Shown here one piece after another: positions 46,342 to 57,614 of a DNA stretch of 64,000 bases (position 1 is its first letter; every line of letters starts with the position of its first letter). The DNA comes from Nageia nagi. Taxonomy: Eukaryota > Pinophyta. The translations under genes were made by a program, and so were the position numbers. Under the pieces are notes generated by a model. The model was not told the origin of the DNA. It searched no databases and saw only the letters and a list, made by a program, of their open reading frames with translations. Location of the stretch: NCBI GenBank assembly GCA_050084985.1, contig JBITNC010000001.1, positions 35,216,001 through 35,280,000 on the forward strand. Direction: 5' to 3'.

Positions 46342-46831
46342 TATATGAATAAAGAATACTCAAAAGATTATTTTCCCTTACCTAACATTGATATGATTAT
46401 TGATAGGTTTGTTGTATATGATACATTGTGATTTATGGATGGATCTTTAAGATATAATCAAATTAAGATCAAGCAAAGTGACCAATGCAAAATATACTTT
46501 CAAACCTCTTGGGGAAATGTTTATTGAAATATTATGCCTTTTAGTCTCAATAATGTAGGTGCCACATATCAAATGGATATGAAAGCTATGTTTCATGATC
46601 TCATTAATGTAACTATAGAATTTTATGTAGATGATAATTTCATAAAATCAAAAATAAAGGAAGATCACCTTAATGAATTGAAAGTGATTTTTAAAATAAT
46701 GAAAAAATATAATTTAAAAATAAATCTCAAAAATGCATATTTGGAGTTTCTTTTGATAAATTATTAAGCTATACTATTTTTAAAAGAGAAACTGAGGTAT
46801 TAGATCCTAATAGAATGAAATTGAGAAAATA
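46342..46831 (+). pseudogene. Host element H, part 3: RT palm with YVDD (decayed)
   Basis: The frame broken at 25841 continues here: NKEYSKDYFPLPNIDMIID, then DGSLRYNQIKIKQSDQCK, PFSLNNVGATYQMDM and FYVDD (Tyr-Val-Asp-Asp at 46624-46635). The family pattern is NKATPKDDYPLPxIDxLVD, FxDGxSGYNQIxM, PFGLKNAGATYQRAM, YVDDM. GVSFDKLLSY and RETEVLDPNRM follow, the start of the connection region. The frame is lost at about 46831, where a foreign stretch begins, and it resumes at 48703. The catalytic motif is intact, but stops occur elsewhere. Confidence 0.85.
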
Positions 46832-48697
46832 TTACACATAAATCTTTCAATGATTCTCATCACTACCTAGGGCACTAGAGAGCAAGGAACCTCATTTAGT
46901 AGGGGTTCATACCTTTGTAATCAAATACTAGTTGCCTATATATCCACTTGACCTCTCAATGGAGGAGGTAAAATGCATAGGGAATGATCATATCTAAGTT
47001 GAGGGATATATCATTTAGTTTTTCTTCACTTTATTTTGAGTTCATTTGAGCTTGCTTTGGATCAAGGATAGTGGGGAATGACACTTTAGAGTTTGTTAAG
47101 GCCTTCTAATGGTGGAAGGGATGCATAAAACATATGGAGGAGTTATCTATAGTTTAAAAATGAAATTTTAAAATGCAAAGTTATGGCAGAAAAAAAAGAA
47201 AAAAAAAGGAATAATAATATTCTTGCAATTATGAAGACCAAAAAATGACTAGACCTAAAGCCTTAAAATTCATGGGTCAATATAATAACTAGAGATAAAG
47301 TAGAAGAATAAATGGAGCTAAAAATCAAATTCAAGGTTATCAATAGTGAAATTTGCATCACAATTCCAAAGATAATTCTGAATCATGAGGTAAGAAATAA
47401 CAAGAACATCATAGTGGGTAGATTTATGGGACTAAGGCCAAATTTGGATGTTATTCTTAGATGGATATTTTAGAAATGGATGACAAAAGGAAAGGTGGAT
47501 CTAGTGGCACTCCCAATAGAATTCTTGGTATTTAAATTTAATAAAAAGAAGATATAGAGAAAGTGATGGAGTTGGATCCTTGGTTTTTAGGGGTGAAGGG
47601 ATTAGTACTCAAAAAATGGCATAGGGGATTTAGAATAAATATAGAAAACATAGATATGGTTCCTACATGGGTAAGTATTCTAAACATTCTAATAAATTAC
47701 TAAAATATGAAAGTTATAGAAATAATTGTAAATGGAATAGGAGCCTTAGTAATAGACAAAGTAACCCAAAAATGACCAGAATGATCAATGCAAGGTTTTG
47801 TATTAATATATACATCACAAAATAATTACAAAAAATGATATTCATAGATGAAGAGCATAAAGAGACCTAGAAGCAAGAGATATTGTATGAAAACTTATTG
47901 GAAATATGTAATATATGCAAGAAATTTGGGTATTATTTTAAGGAACATCTAGAAAAGAGTAAGGTAAAAGTGAGAAAGAACTAGTACAACAAGAAAAAAT
48001 ACAAAAACAAGCCCCCCATATGCAAAGTCAAATGAAATCATAACCAAATAAAAGAAATCAACAACAATACCAAATACACCTCAAAATGAAATAAATTTTT
48101 TTAATCCTATACTTCTCTTGGAATAAAACCCTAACCAAGGAATAAGTGAGGAAGAGAGTAGTACTAATCCTAAAATTTTAGAAGTGAATATTGATGGAAA
48201 ATGAAGAACAATAAGATGTCAAAAATAGGATAAGACACTAGAAGTAAGATGATCAAGCTACTTCATAAGACAATCCTATATTTATGAGAATGAATCTAAG
48301 AAAGAACCTAAATGTTAGATAGGCTCTAGTTGGAAGCCCATCACTAAAGGAAACCTAGATAAACAAAACTATAGAGAAGATAACATATGGACTACAATAG
48401 ACTATGAATATGCATGGGTACCTCTTGGGCCCAACCAAATCCCTTAATGTACACTTCAACTAGAAGTAGTTTTGAATTAGATATGAATGACTACAAAATT
48501 CCTTGGATGTAAAGGATTTTGGTTCTATTATGATTGAGATAGATAAGGACTTTCTCTAATCCTATGTCACCTTCTATAAATCATATATATGAAATATCTA
48601 CCAAGTTTTTGGGATCTTTTATTTTTTAAATCCCACCATTTTTATCCATACAAAAATTAAATAAGAGAAATAGAGGTAGATACCAATAAAGTAAAAC
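46832..48697 (+). mobile_element. LINE ORF1-like fragment inserted in H
   Basis: At 47400-47720 the plus strand reads GRFMGLRPNLDVILRWIF, GKVDLVALPIEFLVFKFN, EDIEKVMELDPWFLGVKGLVLKKW and VPTWVSI. This is the pattern of the DUF4283-type domain in ORF1 of plant L1-like LINEs. A decayed zinc knuckle (NICNICKKFGYYFKEHLEK, about 47905-47960) comes next, as in those proteins. I see no ORF2 endonuclease or RT. The edges are set by where the H frame stops and resumes; AAATA on both sides (46827-46831, 48698-48702) may be the target duplication. Stops are common. Confidence 0.6.
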
Positions 48698-49770
48698 AAA
48701 TAATGTACATTCAACCATCAAAAAGCTTAAAATAAGTTGTAAGTATTTTTGGTAAAGTTTAAGCAATAAGATTTGTTTATCAACTTTTTGATAAGTGTGC
48801 TCCATTTTTTAATTTCATTAAGAAAAGAAAAAAATTTATACAAAATGAAAAATATCAACAAGCCTTTGAAAAAATTAAGAAATGTTTAGTAACTCCACCA
48901 TTTCTATCACCTTATCAACATGGAGAGCATATTTGATTGTATTTATTTGCTAATTTGCAAGACTTGGGGGCAATGCTTGCTAGAACAAATGACGATGGAA
49001 AAGAGAGGGTTACTTCCTTCATAAGAAAAACATTGGTAGACTATGAAAAAAGGTACGTTCCTATTGAGATGTTATGTTATGATATTATTTTTATTGCTAA
49101 AAAGTTAATAAATTATATGTTAGGAAGCACTACTCATGTTGTTACTAAAGTTTATCCATTAAGGTACTTATTATCTAACCCATATTTATCAAGAAGAGCA
49201 ATGAAAAGGGTAATGTTACTTCAAGAGTTTGACCTTATTTTTATTAATAAAAAATATAAAAGGTAAATTTTTAGAATATTTTATGGCTAATTTTCCATGT
49301 GATTATTCCTCCATCCTTAATGAATAATTTCAAGATGAATGTGCCTCTATAGAAAAAGAAAAACTTTGGACATTATTCTATGATGGTTCAAAATATATGC
49401 ATGACATAGGGGAACATATAATTTTGATTTGCCCTAATGGTTTTATTAGTCCTTTGGTATATAGACTAGATTTGGAGATTGATGAATATGAAGCTCTTAT
49501 CTAGAGATTAAAAGCAACCATTGTTATGGAAGTAAACAACATTCATATTCATGGTGATTCACAATTGATTATTAACCAAAATAATGATGTTCACAACATA
49601 AAAGATGAAAATACTTATTCCTTAAAAGGACTTGGTTATTATATCATTTAATTTATTTCATGATTATAATTTGAAAAATATCCCAAAATATAATAATAGG
49701 TAAATGGTTGTTATGGCTAGTAAAACTTGCATTGCTCTTATTGAGATAAATGATGAAGAGATTGTTGATA
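48698..49770 (+). pseudogene. Host element H, part 4: RT end, RNase H and second RNase H (decayed)
   Basis: IFGKV, AIRFVYQLFDKCAPFF and KKFIQNEKYQQAFEKIKKCL are the RT-RNase H connection. RNase H (48937-49266) has LGAMLARTNDD, RKTLVDYEKRYVPIEML, VYPLRYLLSNPYLSRRAMK and LLQEFDLIF. An archaeal-type RNase H follows at 49375-49650 with LFYDGSKY, IDEYEALI and HIHGDSQLIINQ. Its Asp (YDGS), Glu (EYEAL) and Asp (GDSQL) are all kept. The Asn-rich CTNNxAEYEA motif is damaged. The end (49700-49770, IALIEINDEEIVD) leads into the integrase linker, but element G begins at 49771. The rest of H lies beyond the window. Confidence 0.8.
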
Positions 49771-52043
49771 TGTGTTTTGGCACACCTAGGGTTTTTTACC
49801 TAAATGAGTTAAATACATATAAATATTTAAGTATGTATGAACTAAGCTAATTAAATCAAATAAATAAAAAGAAAATGATAAGTATAGCAATGCAGTAACA
49901 AAATTAAAAATTACATTTACATCAAAATGTAAAACAAATGCACTTGCTAAAGAGAAGGAATTAAGTGTAGGATAAATACCTATGTCTTATTATCTATGTC
50001 ATGATTGAATATATAAATGATGAAATTTTTAAAGAGAGGTGACCTTATTGTGTAAACCCCATGACCAATAGTGGAAAGAATCCTAGCACAAATGATAGGC
50101 TTAAAGAACTTAGCGTTAGCACACACTTCAATGGAGGCACTAGCATCCCTGTAGAATGAGGTCTACTAACAAGGATTGATGATAGTAGATATGATGAAAA
50201 GTAAATCCAAGTATATGATCTTGAAGATGGATGATATATATTTTATTAAGTGATAACAAGATTCCAATCTTAATAAGCAACATTTAGAAACACCCTAGTG
50301 TAGGGTACCAACTATTGAGATGTAATATTGATATGCTTTCCCCAAGTTAGAGATACTTATATTTATATCAAGTGTTATATCACCATTTGATCCCTTGTAT
50401 GAATGTTGAAGCTATCCTAGTGTACCTAACATAAAAATAAGAATATAACTTGATAAATATATTATAATAAGGTGAAATATGATTGAAATATGAAAAACTA
50501 TGATTAAACATATATGTAAAGTTACACTTAAGTGGGATCATGTTATTGGGACCATTTTTAGATACCAATAGATTCCCTCCTTTGTATGTATAATGAAATT
50601 GAATCTTGAACTAACATTATACTTGCAAAGTAAGTAAAGGTAAACAGAAGAAAAAATTGATATTTCCTTGGTTTAGCTATAGAATAGTCTAAATCATCAA
50701 GGATTGATGATGTATATTAGCCCCTTTTTACCCTGGCTGTAAGATGTAATAGCTTGTATGAAGTAGACTCAACCAAGAGAAAATAATAAAATCTAAAAAT
50801 GAGAGAGATACACTTCCAAGAGTATATGTGATTGTTAACTCATAAAAGATATAATAGGGGTAATAAGAGTAAAGATCATAACATTTTATCACAAATGATA
50901 TAGCAATAATGGAGCAAGGATGAAATTAATATAATATGAATACATTATCTTAAGAAAACCAAATATAGAAATACTCAATGCTTCATTCTTTGATGCATAC
51001 ATAGAAATTCATGATAAAGATGTGCCCACATCATCATGAGGTACATGTCCCATTCTTAGATGGAACATATGCAATCAAGACCATATATGTTAACATCATC
51101 ATGAGGTACATATGCCATTATTAGATGCAACATATGAATTATTAAGAACTAACATGGTGATGATTAGTTAAGGCCCAACTAACAAAGGTGGATCCAAGAT
51201 ATGTGTTATTTATTGTCATGAGGTACATGCCCCATTCTTAGATGTGATTTAAAGGTGATGGTTAGTTAAGACCTAACTAAAAAAGGTGACTCAAAGATGA
51301 TTGGTGTGTTTCCCAATCATGCATGATTACAATACCAGTGATAATGTGGACATTAGGTTGATGATTATTTTAGTCCCAATCACTAAGATAACCCAAGATA
51401 ATAGTTGGTTTATTCCCAACCAAGTGATAATAAAATAATGATGGTTATTTAACATCCACCCATCAAGAATATAATTTTATCAAGAAAATGATTGAGCATG
51501 ATAAAAAGTGAATTACAAATATGTATATGAAGGTAAGAGAGTAGAGAACAATATATGTAATTACCTTTGATGAATTGTATGATTTATTTTAAGAATTCTA
51601 GAATGAATATTGATGTGAGTGTGATCATGTAAGCTAGCATGAAAATTGAACCTCCCTTCATTTCTACTTATAAAATTATTCTAGGATCAATATGTAGTTA
51701 TCTTAAGAGATATGATTTATGTGTGATGTATAAGAATCAAAATGAATTAACATTGACTAATTGAACTTATATTGTTAACCTATAGATGAAAACTAAGTTA
51801 CCCTAATTTGATGCTTCCACATACCCTATCTGACCTAAATGTGAGTCCTGATTCCTATGATTTATACTTTATTTCTAAAATATGCTAGAAACTCTAGTGT
51901 GATTTTTGGAATAAATAAAAAAAATTTATGCAAAAAGATATCAAGTATGTTGGATTAATAGAATGATAACAAAGCTATGATCCTATTATATGATATTTGC
52001 GCTACTAAGTGACTAAAATACTATTTCTATATCCTATGTGACA
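49771..52043 (-). repeat. Probable 3' LTR of element G (about 2.3 kb)
   Basis: On the plus strand it begins TGTGTTTTGGCACACC and ends CTATGTGACA. On the minus strand, purine-rich AAGGGAAGCT precedes TGTCACATAGG, as a polypurine tract would. The upper edge is less sure than the lower one, which is fixed by the end of the H frame. It contains repeats at 51030-51470. No gene was found. Confidence 0.55.
51030..51470. repeat. Direct repeats with small hairpins in the G LTR
   Basis: CATGAGGTACATG with CCCATTCTTAGATG (or CCATTATTAGATG) occurs three times (about 51037, 51099, 51218). Between them are stretches with the inverted pair TTAGTT...AACTAA (about 51167-51183 and 51258-51274), and later TTGG...CCAA. 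These look like the relics of a tandem repeat. Confidence 0.6.
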
Positions 52044-53100
52044 AGCTTCCCTTATGCATAAAAGAGCTTGAGGTGCTTTGCATTGGTTGAAAATTTATCC
52101 ATTTTATTATCAAATATTGCTAATCTATATGCATTGTTTGAATATTTTATTTTTTGATGTATGGACCTATCCAATTTGTTTCAAACTTTCCTTTATCTTA
52201 TTTTCTAGCATATGATTTATGATGATTGTCTTTGAGTACTAGGTCACCTACTTGGAAATCTCTTTGTATAATGTTCTAGCTACCTCAATATTGCTTTTTG
52301 TTGCTCTTCCTAATAAATGATTCCTTCTAGAGATATTATTCATATGGTATTTCTACTTCTAAAGGTAATATTTCCTTATCTCCATAGACTAATGAGAATG
52401 GCATGCAACCTATAGTTGATCTGATACTTATTTTATATACCCATAGTGCATATATAAGTTGTGAATGCCAATATCTATGAGTTTGATTTACTATTTGGTA
52501 CAAAATATTCATAATGGTTTTGTTTGTTGCCTTTTCTATTTGATTACCTTATTGATGATAATCTTTTCTTAATTTTGAATCTTTTACAAAATTCCCTTGT
52601 TTTCTTTTGAAATTCTTTCAATTGTCCATGATTACATGAGATGGAAAACAAATCTTGCTATAATAATTTTAATCATGAATTTTATAATTTGAGGACCTTT
52701 AGATGATCTCAATGGTATAGCTTCTTCCAATTTTGTAAAGTATTTTGTAGAAACTAGGATGAATTTGTGTCCCTAACTAGATTTAGGGTTGATAATTCCA
52801 ATGAAATACAAAACCCAAATAACAAAAGGCCAAGGAGATATCATTATGTCTAACTCACTTGAAGAAGCCTATTTCAACTTAGATTTCTTTTGACATTTTT
52901 CATAGTTTTGAACATGTAAAATACAATCCTTTTCCATAAATAGCAATAATATCCTAGTCTTAAGAGCTTATAAAAGATGAAATTACCATTGAAATGCCTC
53001 CATTTATGTTATCATGTACTTATTTCATAGCTTTATTTGATTTAGTTTCATTTAAACATCTAAGAAAAGTAACATTAAATGATATTTTGTAAAGAATATC
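52044..53100 (-). pseudogene. Integrase, mainly C-terminal part (decayed), element G
   Basis: On the minus strand MPFSLVYGDKE (about 52370-52405, family TPFxLVYGxEAVLP), EVEIPYE and FQVGDLVLK are readable, then FETNWIGPYII at about 52145-52180 (family FxPNWEGPYxV). Weaker traces of the catalytic core lie at 52440-52800, with stops. The order and the GPYxV block identify the integrase C-terminus. Catalytic residues cannot be judged. The frame ends near 52055, just before the 3' LTR. Confidence 0.65.
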
Positions 53101-53179
53101 ACCAATAACAACATACCTTGTAGCTATAAATTTTTGGTTTCATTTGAGGAACTTGAACTAACATGAATATGGAATCTTT

Positions 53180-53790
53180 CCTTACTTTAGGTAGTTATAG
53201 ATGTTAGCATAATATTCATAAAATGTAAGAATAACATATATGAGTGGCTCTTTATTAAAGAACCCTTGGTAGTCATCATCATCCACAAAATAATAATGTA
53301 TAAGACTATTAATTTTGATAATAGTTTCCTCATCTTCAATTGAGATAGGTGTTAATGAAGTGGAACTAGCCATAGATCTATAAATATATTACTCTTCCTT
53401 GAAATATTATCAAAGTTAATCTATGTAAAGAAAATTTGCATCATTGAAGCAATTAATTCCATATATGGCTAAAATTTCTCATCTTTTATGTTGTAAACAT
53501 CATTAATTTGATTGATGATAAGTTGTGAGTCATCATAAACATCAACTCACTAATTCCAAGATTTATTGGTAACTTTAATCCCAAGACCATAGCTTCATAC
53601 TCAACCATATTGTTAGTGCATTCAAAATTTAACTTGTAATCCATAGTAATCATACCACCTTTAGGAGATATTAGCACAATTCCTTCCCTATCCCCTTATA
53701 AATATTTGGAGCCATCAAAGAATAGTTTTGTATTTTATCTTACACTATTCAACTAGTGACACAAGTTCATTTATTTTACTATCACATGGT
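53180..53790 (-). pseudogene. Second, archaeal-type RNase H and linker (decayed), element G
   Basis: The minus strand reads LFFDGSKYL (about 53700-53730), then SPKGGMITMDYKLNFECTNN and MVEYEAMVLGLKL (53486-53677). The Asp of FDGS and the Glu of EYEA are kept. The later GDSQL motif is damaged (MMTHNLS). The linker 53182-53373 reads MASSTSLTPISIEDEETI, the typical stretch leading to integrase in these elements; H has a similar one at 49700-49770. Confidence 0.75.
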
Positions 53791-53799
53791 GCTACTATA

Positions 53800-54047
53800 A
53801 ATATATCCACTATAACTTTTCCCTTGACTAATTTTTAATATGTATATAGAATATCTCTTGTAGGTTCATTATCCATTTGGTTGGTCTTCCTTGAAATTAT
53901 GGTTTTATAAAAGTACTCAATGTATCTTAGCTATGATGAACCAATGTGGTTCATAGTTTCTCAACTTCCATGTGGTGTAAACTATTGCATAACATAGCTT
54001 CTCAATTATGTGTAATTGATTTTTGTATTCTATGGTGTCTTAGATAA
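53800..54047 (-). pseudogene. RNase H (decayed) of element G, cut by E6
   Basis: The minus strand reads EKLCYAIVYTTWKLRNY and FIIAKIH (family EKxCLALVxAxxKLRHY, and xxxAKxDPLKYL). Reading back across E6, the short piece at 63978-64000 supplies the ENKE stretch that normally stands before YYLSKT. E6 therefore lies inside this domain. Confidence 0.7.
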
Positions 54048-54052
54048 ATAAT
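54048..54052. other. Target-site duplication of E6, left copy (ataat)
   Basis: ATAAT also follows the right LTR at 63973-63977, a perfect match. Confidence 0.85.
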
Positions 54053-54735
54053 CAATCCAAATTGGATCATGTTAGGTTGTTCTCAGTAGGATCAGTACTC
54101 ATTCCAGAGGTATATATGCTTAGAGACATACTAAAGATTAAAATATGGAGTTAACTAGTGTATGGAACCATATCACCAATGACATGCAACATTATTTCTA
54201 GGCCATTAATGTGTGCATCTTGATGAATCAATAGGGAAAGTTGAAGGGACATCAACATTTTGGGTAGCTAAGTAGTTTAGGATCTTGAACCAATATCTTG
54301 GAGATATTTCCAAGATTATTTAATGGTGTGATATCTTTTTTAACGCAACAAAAAATAATAATGGAGTTATTAGGGAGTTTTACAATTTTGGGATTGTAAA
54401 GATTTAAAGGAAGACCAAAAATCATTCCAAAATTTTTGTAGTCTTGATGTTGTTCTAATGTTTTAGGAGATGGTATTACCATTATATTGTAATGTCCATA
54501 GATAATGAGAAGATAAGGTCTAATTCCATGCTAGATTAGCCTACTTTGGATGAACCAAGGTAAAACATTATGTTGATCTTATTGTATATATTCTAAGATT
54601 ATTAGTTTATATTTTTACATTATGCAACTTTGAATTTATATACAAGTAATGGGTATTATAATGGTGAATATTATGTTAGTTGAGTATGTAAGTGAGAATC
54701 CAAATATGTTGTAAGCATTTGATGATTATGGGTCA
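54053..54735 (+). repeat. Left LTR of E6 (683 bp)
   Basis: It pairs with 63266-63972 through AATTGGATCATG, TAGGTTGTTCTC, AGTTTAGGAT, TTTTGGGATTGTAAAGATTT and GAATTTATA. The first two bases, TG in the right copy, are CA here. The 76-codon minus-strand stretch at 54252-54482 is only LTR sequence. Confidence 0.85.
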
Positions 54736-54737
54736 TG

Positions 54738-54749
54738 TGGTATCAGAGC
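54738..54749 (+). other. Primer binding site of E6 (initiator Met tRNA)
   Basis: TGGTATCAGAGC, perfect, two bases after the LTR. Confidence 0.9.
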
Positions 54750-54890
54750 TTATGTGCAAAAATTTAGGGCCAAAATTTTGAGGATTTCAAGTCATCAATT
54801 GCATGTTTTTTGATGTTCAAGAGGAGATATCAAAGACCCAAATTGATTCTAGAGGATCTTGAGGTTGGTCAAAGGTACAAAGTAATAGAA

Positions 54891-55947
54891 ATGGATTATT
54901 TAAAGGATAAATAGTCTACTATTAATACCATGATGAATGCTAATTTTGAAAAGATATTTTTGGTAATAGAGAATCATTTGCCTTATTTGGATGAGTTTTT
55001 GACTACTAGAGCACATGCAAATATCAATCAGACACATCAAAATGAAGTTGTAATACTTGATTCATCATCTTCATTAAATCAAGTTCCATTCAAGGTGGAG
55101 GTAAAAGTGGACATTCCTTCTTTTGGAGGAGAGGTTGATGTAGAAAAGTTGAATGATTGGTTGAAATAGTTGGAGGTTTATTTTTCAATTCATGGTATTG
55201 TAAATGATGTTGATAAAATCTCTTTTGCTAGATTAAATATGGGTGGACATGCTTTAGTTTGGTGGGAAATCCATGTAGAAACTTTTAGTCATTAACACTT
55301 ATCAGAAGTATCTTCTTGGGTGGAATTTAAGAACTTATTAAGAGATCCATTTTATCTATTAAGACATCATAATAAATAATTGATGAAATGATCATTCTTT
55401 AGACAATAAAAAGGGTAAATAGTTTAAGAATACATAATGAAATTTAGAAAACTAGATACTTTTCTTAGGGTTTCACTAAAATATTCTTAAACTTTAATGA
55501 AGTACATTAGAGCTTTAGATATTCATTTGAAAAATACTATCATGTTTTTTAATCTTACTAATCTTGATCAAGTGCATGTGCAAACACAATACTTAGAGGA
55601 GGATGGTAAATTAATGAGATAATATGATGAATCCAAGAAGGCTTCTAATTCAAGGGGAGGACTAGATAAAGGTAAATTTAAGATAAAGGTAAAGGTAAAC
55701 AAGAAACTAAGACCACTAATATTTCAAAGAAAGAAGGTGATAATATGCATTGTATTCATTGTGATAAATATGGTCATGTTGATGATAAATGTTGAAATAT
55801 TCATCTAAAATTACATCCATATAAGCATAAGAATAAGGAGAAAACTAATACTATGGTTCTTAAATGTGAGGATATTGAAGGAAGTTCCTATGTTGATAAG
55901 AAAATAAATTGTTCAACCATTCAAAAGGTTAAATAATCTCAAGACAT
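54891..55947 (+). pseudogene. Gag with CCHC zinc knuckle (decayed), E6
   Basis: It starts at the ATG of MDYLKDK. The capsid region has VDIPSFGGEVDVEKLNDWLK (open 54930-55169), a stop, then LEVYFSIHGI, ARLNMGGHALVWWEIH and SWVEFKNLL. This is the well-known FDGxxDAExLxxWLxQLExYF...LxxxAxxWW pattern. The knuckle at 55751-55792 reads CIHCDKYGHVDDKC, a complete C-x2-C-x4-H-x4-C, followed by a stop where Trp usually stands (TGG to TGA). LHPYKHKNK follows. Confidence 0.8.
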
Positions 55948-56330
55948 CGAAGAACAAATGTTTCAATTATTCCAACTCAAAATACAAATTAAGAAAATAA
56001 AAGTAGATTGCACTATTGTTCAAGGTTCTCAAGCAAATTTAATTTCAAAATATATGGTAAGTAATTTAATATTGAAAACTTTCAACCATCCAATTCCATA
56101 TCCTTTGGATTTGGTGCATCACAATGCTAGTTTGCAAGTCACTGAATAATGTAATTGAAATTTGCTATTTGTACAAAGTACATTGATGAAGTTATGGTTG
56201 ATATTGTTCTTTTATAAATTTATAGTTTTATTCTTGTTAACCCTTATATGTGGGATAAAGATGGTATTTATTACAAAAGATTGAACAAATTAAAAATTGA
56301 AAAAAAAATGGAAAGGTGTTTCTAGCTAGT
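55948..56330 (+). pseudogene. Retropepsin (decayed), E6
   Basis: The open stretch 55958-56149 reads VDCTIVQGSQANLISKYMV. The family has DSGSQANLIS, so the catalytic Asp-Ser is replaced by Gln and the enzyme would be dead. PIPYPLDLVHHNASLQVTE follows (family HPxPYPLGWIxxDxxLxVTxQC). About 40 codons later LILVNPYMWDKD fits the VLGxPYMWxRD block. Confidence 0.75.
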
Positions 56331-56499
56331 GCACATAAAAGTAGAAAAAGATACCTTTAGTCAGTCCCATTTGGTAAAACATCTTGTAAATTCTTTTAAA
56401 AAGTTTATTCTAATCATGGTGAAAATAGGAGCCTTTGGTGAGGTAAATCTTATGCTATCAATAGCATGCAATACTAACTATAGGTCATTAACAATATGT

Positions 56500-57420
56500 A
56501 AAAAAGAAGAACAAATGTAAAATTTAGTTCAAGAGTTTACCAACTTATTTGTAAAACCATAAGGATTACCTCCTATAAGGGATATACAATATGATAATCA
56601 ATTGTTACCTAATGCCTCATTACCCAACATAGCTTTGTATCGATAATCAATTTTGGAATAAGAGGAGATAAAAAGGTAGATTTAAGAGTTAGTTGATTAA
56701 GGTATGTTCAGACCAAGTACATCTCCATGTGGATGACCTATTATTTTGGTTCCCAAGAAGGATCAAACTTGGATAATGTGTATTGACTATAAAGAACATA
56801 AAAAAATCACCATAAAAAATTGATATCCTTTACCTTTGATAGATAATCTTTTGGATTAGTTGCAAGAGGCAAGATTCTTCACTAAGCTATACTTGAGAAG
56901 TGAATATCACCAAGTTTGAATCAAGAAGAATTACATCTAGAAGATTGCTTTCAAGAAAATTTAAGGCCTATTTTAGTGGCTTATTTTTTCATTTGATTTA
57001 TGCAAGGCACCAATCACATTTATGAGGGTAATGAATGATGTGCTTCATCCATTTATTGACTCTTTTGTTATTGTATACTTGGATGATATTCTTATTTATA
57101 GTTGTACTTTATAAGAACATATTGTACATATTATACAAGTGTTTTAATCTTTACATAGGGATAAGTTGTTGAAACATTCAAAATGTGAGTTTGGAAAAGA
57201 GTATTTACTGTATTTGGGCTATGTTATTAATCATGGATAACTTAAGATAGATTCTAGTAAAGTAAGTGCTATAGTAGATTGGCCAAGGCTATTTAAAGTA
57301 ACTAAAGTAAGGAGTTTCTTAGGTGCTATCTAATATTTGAGAAAGTTTAATATTGATTTTTCTCATATTTTTCACCTTTACATGATGTAATTGATAAAAG
57401 GCAAATTTTCTAATGGGGAA
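56500..57420 (+). pseudogene. Reverse transcriptase (decayed), E6
   Basis: Readable blocks in order: [89 protein letters not shown] and [12 protein letters not shown]. The catalytic YLDD lies at 57076-57087 and is intact. HSKCEFGKEYLLYLGYVI, VSAIVDWPRL and VRSFLGAI follow. Stops replace Arg, Gln and Trp codons at several points. The family pattern is that of plant chromovirus RT. Confidence 0.9.
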
Positions 57421-57614
57421 AACAAAAACAAATATCTTTTGATACTTTGAAGCAAAAGATTATTAGTGCACCTATTCTAGCACTTTTTGATTTGCAAAAT
57501 CCATTTGAAATAGAGAATAATGCAAATAACTATGCCATGGGAGTCATTTTGTTACAAGAAGGTGAACTAATTTACTATCATTCTAAAAAATTTAGTGGGG
57601 CTATTTTGAATTAT
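57421..57614 (+). pseudogene. RNase H of E6, first part, cut by insert S
   Basis: Open 57447-57614: LKQKIISAPILALFDLQNPFE, ENNANNYAMGVILLQEG and YYHSKKFSGAILNY. The catalytic Asp (family ETDASxYAxGAVL) is Asn here. The frame stops at AAT TAT, and the next codons CCT ACT TAT GAT AAG are at 61419, after S. Confidence 0.85.
57610..57614. other. Target-site duplication of insert S, left copy (attat)
   Basis: ATTAT recurs at 61414-61418. Confidence 0.8.

Larger units (their letters stand above)
49771..54047 (-). mobile_element. Element G: Tat-like gypsy retrotransposon, 3' part, interrupted by E6
   Basis: On the minus strand it reads from RNase H (54047 downward) through archaeal-type RNase H and integrase to a long 3' LTR (52043-49771). 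It continues upstream beyond E6 at 63978-64000 and past the window. It sits in the second RNase H-integrase linker of H. TGATA (49766-49770) is the candidate target site. Its proteins resemble those of H and E5, so the host and guest belong to related families. Confidence 0.75.

Noticed and set aside
54252-54482. Minus-strand 76-codon open stretch
   Set aside because: It lies in the left LTR of E6, and the right LTR copy does not keep it open.
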